A DNA stretch of 64,000 nt from Strigamia acuminata (Eukaryota; Arthropoda; Chilopoda; Geophilomorpha; Linotaeniidae). Made by a program: the position numbers and the translations under genes. Shown here piece by piece: positions 49,142-58,300 of the stretch. Location: assembly GCA_949358305.1 (NCBI GenBank), contig OX442317.1, positions 4,532,186 through 4,596,185 on the forward strand, given 5' to 3'. The notes under the pieces were generated by a model. The model saw only the letters and a list, made by a program, of their open reading frames with translations, was not told the DNA's origin and did not search any database. Position 1 is the stretch's first letter. Each line of letters begins with the position of its first letter.

Positions 49142-52100
49142 GTTGCAAGAATAAATTTCTGCCATTGATTACCAACAATGCCAATTACATAATGGAAAAT
49201 TCTCCTCATTAATCAAATCATTGTGTCAATATACTTATTACATAAGAAATTTGCATTTTGCAACAATAATAACCTGGGAAAAGGGAAAACCTGACTTTAG
49301 GTGAGAACAATCATGCCAGTTTTTCTCTGTTTTCAATCAATATTTGCATTTGTTTACTCCGACCGTAAAAAAAAAATAAAGTTGACATGCCAAGGATGGA
49401 TTTTTAGAAAACCCAGAATAATATTTTCCCATCAATATTGTCACACAGAAAAAAAAAAAAAAGATCTTGCACTATGAAAAGGTTTTGGGGGTTTTAGGGT
49501 AAAAGTCATTCTAGGCTTGTTAATCAGTTTGGCTTTGCTCCAAAGTCCTCACTTTATTACATTCCCGCTATGTCATTAGTTTCTTTTCTCTCTTGACCAT
49601 CTCTTACTTCCGGCACAAATGCAACTACTTCCTGTCAAACCCATCCATCATCTTCACCACCTATATTTCTGAATCTCAATTTTTTTCAAACCCAAAATAC
49701 GTCCTCCTGCCCCCCCCCCCCGCCCCCCCAACAAAAACACAACACATATCCAAGTCTATATAAAGTGGACCGTGATCTAATGTCTATAAATCGTAAGCCT
49801 ATTGGCTAAAAATAAGCATTAATCAGATTAAGTGGAATTTGCTTGTGGGTGGCACTTGAAAGCATCTGGTTGTAATAGTTTCAAAGAGATGTCGTTTTCG
49901 ATTCCAAACCGGCAGTTTTAGGCTTATTTTAAACACCGACACCAGCAATTATTGAAGAAGACTTTCTTTAATTGGGGATAAGGACCCGTTGTTATTTTGC
50001 ACGGTAACCACTTCCATGGTCTCCCAAATAAAAATATATATCGAATCGGCGCTCTATTTTTAGAAAACGACACTCGGATATTATTACATTGTTGAAATCT
50101 CATCAGCTAGTTGGGCGTCAGTTGGCAGATGCAACAATCCCCCGGTGTGATTACGGGCTAAGCCTATTTTTGAAAGGAAAGGACGCACGAAATGAAACGT
50201 CACTCGTAGTGTTCTTCTAGATTGTTAAATTTAAAGACCGACAGCAGAAGATTGAATAAACCATTGGAAAATTATGATGTAATGCACTTTGGCTCCGCCC
50301 ACAATAAGAAAACTATAAATTAACAATGTTATAATGTTATTTAGACTGGTTTAAAAAATATAAATGACGTTATGGATGCGTATTGTGATTGGTTACGTTA
50401 CAGTTAGGCTTCACGGCGATGCACCGCACCGATTAAATCTTGCTGAGCCACAATAATTGTATTAGGAACAACAAAAAAACAACACAACCATCGATTGTTT
50501 CCACCCAAAACTGAAAAACCACTGTTTAAAACCCCAATTGTTTTCAAATTAGTATTCTCAATTTTAATGCAATACCTAAACACCGGTAATCGCTTTTTCA
50601 TTAACATATTGTTGCAATAACGGTTTACGGCTAGTCGATTTACCTGAATAACTACATTATCTCCATTGTATACCTATTAACAACACTATGGACATGCTAC
50701 GTTTATTGTTGCTTGTTGCTATTCTCGATTTAACCTCAGGGTTATCAACAGTTTAATCTCATTGTTGTTAAATTCGTCTCAACTTACAATGCACATTCAA
50801 TCCCCTCGTTACACCGACTACAAAACACACACAAAAAAAAGGGGCAGAAATTATAATTGTTACGTACAGCATTGTAGCGTGCATTTTCGCTCGAAATGCA
50901 TACATTTTTTGGGTGAAAAAAATTGCAAACACAATAAAAGATTTCCAAGATTTGTTCTCCGTCACTGCCTTTGTCATTGAACAATGGGTGTGGCACCTTT
51001 TCTATTTTTACTCCTACAGTTCGTTCAATAATGCACGTGCAATATTGTTCGTTTTTATCTCCCGTACATGCATCGCATGATTTATCTTGCTGATTACATC
51101 ATTTTCCTTTCAAATAAATTTAGCAAATCAACAATAATCACTCATTTGAATCGATACGTCTTATCGCAGGCTCCGTTGCATCTTATTTCCCAATCGGTCG
51201 TTATTCAAGGTCGCGTCCTTCGTGCCCTCTTCACCCCCCGCTCGAACAACACCACAAATAACGAAAAAAGAGAGACAGAGAGAGAGAGAGGGACCGAAAA
51301 AAAAATGGCAACAAACCCATATCGATTTCCAAGCGAGAGAAAGAAAGAAAGCGAAAAAATAATCAATTTTTAATCGATTCATTGCGATATCGCATCGATT
51401 GCAACCGGCATCAACACAAACAATAGGTCATTTCTGACACATTTACCGACTCTTTTATTTCAGTGTACAAAGGTTGAAACGCGACGCTCTGACGTCAAAG
51501 CAGCCGCGTTGGCTTGCTGCAGTGCAGGCGCCCGTTGCTTAGCAACCGGCAGATGGGGATGCTGGGTTTCTCTACCATCTTATCCTTTCGTTGCCAAGAC
51601 AACCGCAGCGCCATCATCATATCCATTCATCACCATTTGCCCCCCCACCTTCAAATAGTTAATCCTGAACCGGCAAAACATTTGCCAACACAACTTTTTA
51701 CCCGGAAACAACCCGACCATTACTCGCCAGAACTTAAAAAACAAATATTAAGAAATAAATAAATAATGAGAAAAACAATTTTTTTGAAGGGAAAAAAAAA
51801 ATATATACAATATATATAATATTGAAGAAAAATATTTCCTTAGACAATTGAAACACGCCAGTAGCAGCAATAATTGAATTGTGGGCGTTTCGCGAGCAAT
51901 TGTGTGGCTCAACATGTGTCCGTTTCTCATGGAAAAGAAGAGTGGGAAATGTAGTCCCGTCACCTGAGTGCTTTCCTTCGATCGGGACGCCAAGAGGCTG
52001 CGCCGCAATCACCCTCAACGCTGCCAAGTGGTCGCGGCCCATCCGCCGAGTGCGCGCGCGCGGCCAACTGCGCCGGTGTAGCGTCTGATGGCTGTGAACG

Positions 52101-55100
52101 CGCGCGTTCTCTCTCGCCTCTATGGCCGTCCATCTACGGCCAGGTGGGGTGGGGACATGTGTGACGTCACTGCACCCCCACCGTGATCCATCCGAGAGAT
52201 CCGAGTGAACATTGTTCGCGCCACGCTTCCTCCTCATCCGTTTGGCGTTGTGCGAAGAGAGGAGGGGGTGAAGGGTGACGGCGGCCATCTTGGACACTGT
52301 GGTACTAGCCTTGAGTCACAACGCCAGCCAACATTTCTCGGCTAGAGGCTCTCGAACGCTGGGGGTTAACCCCAGTGCTCAGGCCGCGAGCGGCCGACGG
52401 GGCAGTTTCCAGGAACTCAGCGGGCGGCGAAGGAGAATCCGCAGGAAATGGCGTAGTCACCTACAACCAAAAACAAGCGACGCTCAATGAACTCAGGTGA
52501 GATCATCATCATCATCACAGTGTTGATGATAAAATAACCCTACAAGCATCGCCATGGTAACGCCATCCGCGTCCTTCTCTTTCTCTCTATCTCTCTCTAT
52601 CTCTCTCTCGTCGCATTGTTGCTACGGCTGAGCTTGCGCGCGAGCCTTGCAAACAATCGATGCGTTGCAATCACTCATTCCAGACAAAAAATAGCGCATC
52701 TAATCTACAAAGATGGCGTGACATAATCTCACCTGCGACAGGTCGACGCCACGAATGAGTTGCATTCAGGTGATTCACTCTGCCGCCATGTTTTTATTGT
52801 TATCATTCGATTCCGTCGACGTTGCTTTCCTCCTGCGTTTGTCACACCCCTACAGAGTGACGTTGGTAATTTTCCTTGCACCTTGCAGTATCATTATTGC
52901 CGACCTTGAACCCACGAGGTATTTGTTTATATGTGCAGACATAACATGTGCAAAATGTGCAAACGCACACAAACGCATTGCATTCATTCCTTTTATTTCT
53001 TCTTCTTGTTGTTACGAAATTTGCATATTGATATTCATGTCTTCTAATTTGCAGGTCCCTTCCAAAGCTCACTAGTGAGGAGACAGATGGCAGTAACCCT
53101 AATCAAACCTTCCATACCAATAACTTCGAACCAATTCCGCACGACCACGACTACTGCGAAAGAGTAGTTATCAATGTAAGTTGTTGTCAATTGCACGTTT
53201 CTCGGAAATGGAGATGGTTCTATGAATGTGGATGGTTGCTTGGCAATACACAAGTGTCTATGAGTCATTCTTAGGCCGAAAGCACGTGGCGTTCCTAGTA
53301 AATAGGACGGAAGGAAGGGCATATCTTGGCAACCGTAGACTCACTCGCTGCACTCGTCCAATTGCTGGAATATTTTCAGCTTTTCGTGTCGCAGCATGTT
53401 GCTTAACCGCCAGTGTCGCTTGCATTCTGCCATTGATTTCCATCTTGTCAATACTTTTATTCCTGTAAACAAGTGGCAGCAGTCTAGCATGATGAATCGA
53501 AATGAGAATACGCCTAGTGGGTTTCAGTAAATAAGCAAGCCTTCACCATTTAGCATCGGTCAAACAATGATTCCTGCAGCATTTTGTTTGTTTTCCTCTA
53601 TTTTCCTCGTTACTAAGCACACTGCATTTGAATAACGATTCCAAATTATAAAATCATCGTCTAAAACGTCGCAACTTGAACACACCCACCCAGGGCCGTC
53701 TTTACACTTTTCAGCGCCCTGGTCTAATAAAACTCAGACGCCCCTTGCCCAGCACATTTCTGTGTCCATCGAGCCCCTGTGTTCGGCGCCCCTGGGCTGC
53801 AGCCCAGTTAGCCCAATGGTAAAGGTGGGCCTGCACCCACCAAGGAACAATTTTGACATTGTTAATCATTAAATACTATGACAGAACCAATCAAATAATA
53901 ATTTTTCTACCTTACTTTAAGATTCTCTGTACACTGTACTCAGTACGGACTGGTTTGGTGGACGCAATGTTAATTTCCCACTCCCAACCGGACATCCTTT
54001 TAGTCCGAATAACTTTGTGTCATCCTAAGTACAATCCGTACACATTCAGTTAAAGAGATATTGATGAAGACTAAACCCTCTTCATATCTCACAAAAAATA
54101 TTTGGCCCAAATAAAAAAAAAAAATTCGAATTTGGCACCAGGATTCCGGACTGCAGACTGCAGTTGATGTAATCTTTTAACTTATTGGCGGAAATGTAAT
54201 TATACACACATCAATTTTTCTAAAAATGTAATGGAACTAGTTACACGGCTTACAAGCAATAAATTATTGCTAATTTTACCCTATAGAGACCAATCAATAG
54301 GCCAGTAAAATCCCATCCCTAACTCCTCATCCTTAATTCCCACAAACAAAGCTGGACAGTCCCTTTAAAGAATGGCAAAGTTTAATGTTTTCCCGGGTGT
54401 GTGTGTGTGAGTGAGTGAGTGTGTGCAAGTTCAGTGTAATTAAATTAGACGTTAAAAAAGAAAACTGCTTTTGACTGTTTATTTTCTTTAGGGTCTGACT
54501 GCACAAGTTTTGCTAAGTCGCATTATCATTGTTTATAGATGTTGTCTTGTGCATGCCACGTTTTCTCCTTTATTATTATTATTATTATTTAAAAAAATAA
54601 AAAAAATAAAAAATAAAAAAAATCTTGTAATTAACTCTGATGCCACTATTTATACTCTTGCTTCTGGATCAAACATTGCAATTAAATCGCAATTAGGTTT
54701 GTTAAGCTACACCCGGAAGTGTGCCTCTTGCCCACTTCCTTAACAAATATGAGGAACTGGTGCAAATAACGAATCGTAATTAGGGCACCCTCGACCCACT
54801 GGCGCTCGATAAAAGTTAACTTTTCAAATTATGGCATTTCAGTCGACTGTCACGACCATCTGCCACCGATTATTGGCATTTGGCAAAGCAAAAAACAATG
54901 TCACAACAAACAGATCAAAGCTAATTTCTCCTCTTGTTATATCGTTGCGTTAGGTGAGCGGATTGCGGTTCGAAACGCAGTTGCGGACGCTCAATCAGTT
55001 CCCGGACACCCTGTTGGGCGATCCTGGCCGCCGGATACGCTACTTTGACCCCCTGCGGAACGAATATTTTTTCGATCGCAACAGACCGTCCTTTGACGCC

Positions 55101-55270
55101 ATCTTGTATTATTATCAAAGTGGTGGTCGACTCAGGAGGCCTGTTAACGTCCCGTTAGATGTTTTTGCTGAAGAGATCAAGTTCTACGAACTCGGAGAGC
55201 TTGCTGTCAATAAATTTAAAGGTAAGTTGAGTGAGGACGAAAAATATCTCTTATATTTAGTTTTCAGGAC

Positions 55271-55305
<35 letters not shown>

Positions 55306-58300
55306 TTTGTTTTGCATGGCTTAAAAAACAATGTGATGTAAGTGAGAAATAATTTTTTTTTGGTTTTTGTTACTGACATGCTTGAATGATCCTGCTTTGG
55401 ACATCTGGTATAAAGAGCAACATTGGATGAGATTAAAGTGCAGAGTTACTAAAGTAACATGGTTGATTGTTCATTGTGGTGTGTGCGCTTTAAGAGCTGA
55501 TGGTAAATAAACGCAATTCTATGTGGTCTTCTTCTTCTTCAGTGTGTATATATATATTTTTATATGAAACTCTTTGTTAAAAATCCACATTCGAACGTGT
55601 AAGGCTGTTTGTTTTGATGGAATTTCCATTTTGCACGATTCTTGCATGTGAAAATCAAATTTACACTCGTGCGAAGCAAATTTAAAGTGAGTTAGTCCAA
55701 TTCATTTTCCCTAACAGCATGTTTAATGTCATATAACTATATCAATTTGTAAGTCGCATGGAACAGTCAATATTATCCACAATAATATCATATTAGTGTG
55801 TGGGTTGGTTGGAGTTCTTGCTTCGAAGAATACCAAAGTGGTAAACACTTGTCTCCAATTTCAGCTTGAAATAGTATCGAACACTCATTCGTAAATAACG
55901 GATTTAAATTTCTTGACCGGGGATTGTCTCGGTCTAACCTCAAAAATGGCGGCTGCTTATCGCAGTGGGCATGCGCACAACATTGGAACATCAAAACAAC
56001 TGCAATTTTAAATAAGCGTCTTGAATCGTACATTTGCAAATGCATGTTTAACTTGCAGTTAATAAATTTTTATTGTTTAAATGTCGTGCGCATGCCCACT
56101 GAAACACAATACAGACTAAATCGGCCGGCATTTCTGAAGTGAGATCAAGATAAGTGGTTTAAAATACTGCTTAGTCTAAATTATTTTAGGAATGCGCCTA
56201 TACTCAAAACCACCACAACGTTGACCTATTGTTCGAGCCGTATCACTGGTGTAGTGGCACAAAAAAGTAGCTCATAACACCATATTTGTAAAGAACTCCA
56301 GACATTGTGATCGATCAACAAAAGTGTTTCATTGTCAAAGGAATAGAACTACTTTTCCACGTAGTAGAACACAAGACACAGTGAGGCGTAAACCGGCTGG
56401 AATAGGTCAACTTTGTGGTGGTTTTGAGTACAGTGACTATTTCTCCAGGGGTACTGGCATGTTGGATAAAGCTAAGTGCCCAATCCAAAATTTCATTTTT
56501 GGACTCCCTTTATATCAAAAATATAATTCCCATTTGAATTTCTATAAAAACGTACAGATTCCCAAACTAAAGGTAGGTTTACACTTGTGTTCACACTAGA
56601 CGCAACGCAAGCTGCTTGCGTCCAAAAATTCCTCACGTTGACGCCAATTCCTGCTTCAACTCCAAGTTGAAGTAAGCGACGCTGCGCAAGAAAAGGTCTT
56701 GCGGCCAACCAATCACGATCGACTCCAACTCTCGTCGATTCACGTCTGGTTGGCAATAGGCATGTGCGTTATTTTTTTTTGGCAAGGCGTTGCGTTATTT
56801 ATAAAATAACGCAACGCAGACGTTATTTACAAATAACGCCACAACGCCAAATAACGCCGAATAACGCCACAACGCCAAATAACGCCACAACGTTGCAAAA
56901 TTTGAGTTTTAGGATAATTTATTAATAACGTCGATTTTTAAGGCAATAATCCTCCATTTTTAGGCTAAAAACATCGATTTTTGGGCTTAAAACGTTGATT
57001 TTTGGTCTAAAATATCACTTTTTTTTTATTAAACCATTGGTATTTCTATAAAAAATATCAATATTTTGGCTGAAAAAATCAATTTATTGGCGTTGTGGCG
57101 TTATTTGGCGTTGTGGCGTTATTAGTTAATAACGGTCGGCGTTATTTTTGCACGAACGCGTTGCGTTATCGTCCAAAAAAATAACGCCGACCGTTATTTT
57201 GGCAACGCGCACATGCCTAGTTGGCAACACCTTGCCACATGCAAACAGGCCGCCATATTCGGATTCTGGAACTATTTCTAGAACTAGATCCAATTCCAGG
57301 TTTCATTGAAACCATCTGATTGGCCAGATGCAATATCAATTGTTTCAGCTCTGTTCACACGTGCCCTACAGTGTGAACAGACTCTGCATCGCATTTGACT
57401 AATTTTTCCTTTCCTTGCATTGTGTCGCCCCTAGTGTGAACACAAGTGTAAACCTAGCTTTAGACATCAAGATTTTAGGTGTCGTACCCCCTGCCATTTC
57501 TTCCATTTCAAATCTTTATCGAAAACTTACTTTATATATATGTAAGTTTCCAGCTGGATTTGTCAGTTTTACCACATGACAGTTGAGAGTTTTCACTTTG
57601 CTGTTTGCTCTCTATACTGAGAATCCTTGACAGTACAGTGGTAATGCTTCTGAACGGCAATCAGGGGAGCCATGCTTCGATTCCCAGTCTAGGATTCTCC
57701 AAGTCCAGGCCACCTGTCTCGTTTTTCCTGTCATCAGTTTGAGTCAATAACATTGTTACCTAATAACATTGAGTTATTTACCTACAGTACAACAGAAAAT
57801 GAAATCCCAAATCATCACAAACCTAAATAGCATTCAATTTGTGGTTCGTGTGCCATCCGCTAGGCTAACTAATACACCTTTGTTGCAACAAATACATAGT
57901 CTTAACCTACAGGCTAGCCTGATTAGACTAATACGTTCACATCATGAATTAAAAAAAATGTAGTAATAGACAATAGGTGCATTCAATTCCAAATTGAAAA
58001 ACCAATTCTCTCGATTTTTCCATGCGGAAATGATGCAAAACGTGTCATATTTTTGATAATCGGATTATTGAAAACCCGATTCTATAATCCGTGTGTGGGA
58101 TGGATTCTTTGGATTTTAACCTGATTTCAACACTTTTTACTGTCAGCCATATTGAAATTGAACTAGTTAATTTAACTCCTTCAAGGTTAAAAACAGATTC
58201 TGTAATCAAGTTTTTTTAATCGGTTTGTAAACTAGATAATTTTGGGCTAGATGCCTTTGCACCAATATTCAGAACTAGATTCAAATCTTAGTCTAGCTCA

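Larger units (their letters stand above)
26685..52169. promoter_or_regulatory. Cluster of 11 exact CRE palindromes (TGACGTCA) in Shaker intron 1
   Basis: Exact sites start at 26685, 28785, 28826, 32819, 34320, 41820, 43694, 45134, 47895, 51490 and 52162. The two near 28.8 kb lie in a local direct duplication. Five fall in the 8.5 kb around the candidate internal promoters. I noticed none outside this intron. Confidence 0.6.
25595..53054 (+). other. Sh: 27-kb first intron of Shaker (from E1a)
   Basis: No nested gene is recognised on either strand. It contains the candidate exons E1b and E1c, four CpG-rich islands, minisatellites (27.9, 34.9, 37.3, 39.5, 42.2 and 47.2 kb), at least seven short inverted-repeat elements, and long A or C homopolymers (for example near 26.25, 27.2, 35.8, 44.17, 45.72, 49.1 and 49.7 kb). 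Stretches not listed separately (25.6-27.9, 45.2-47.2 and 48.2-51.4 kb) are AT-rich without recognised features. Confidence 0.8.

Noticed and set aside
51734-52297. 187-codon minus-strand frame across the 52-kb CpG island
   Set aside because: GC-rich sequence has few stop codons; no domain, and the end runs into A/T-rich low-complexity sequence.
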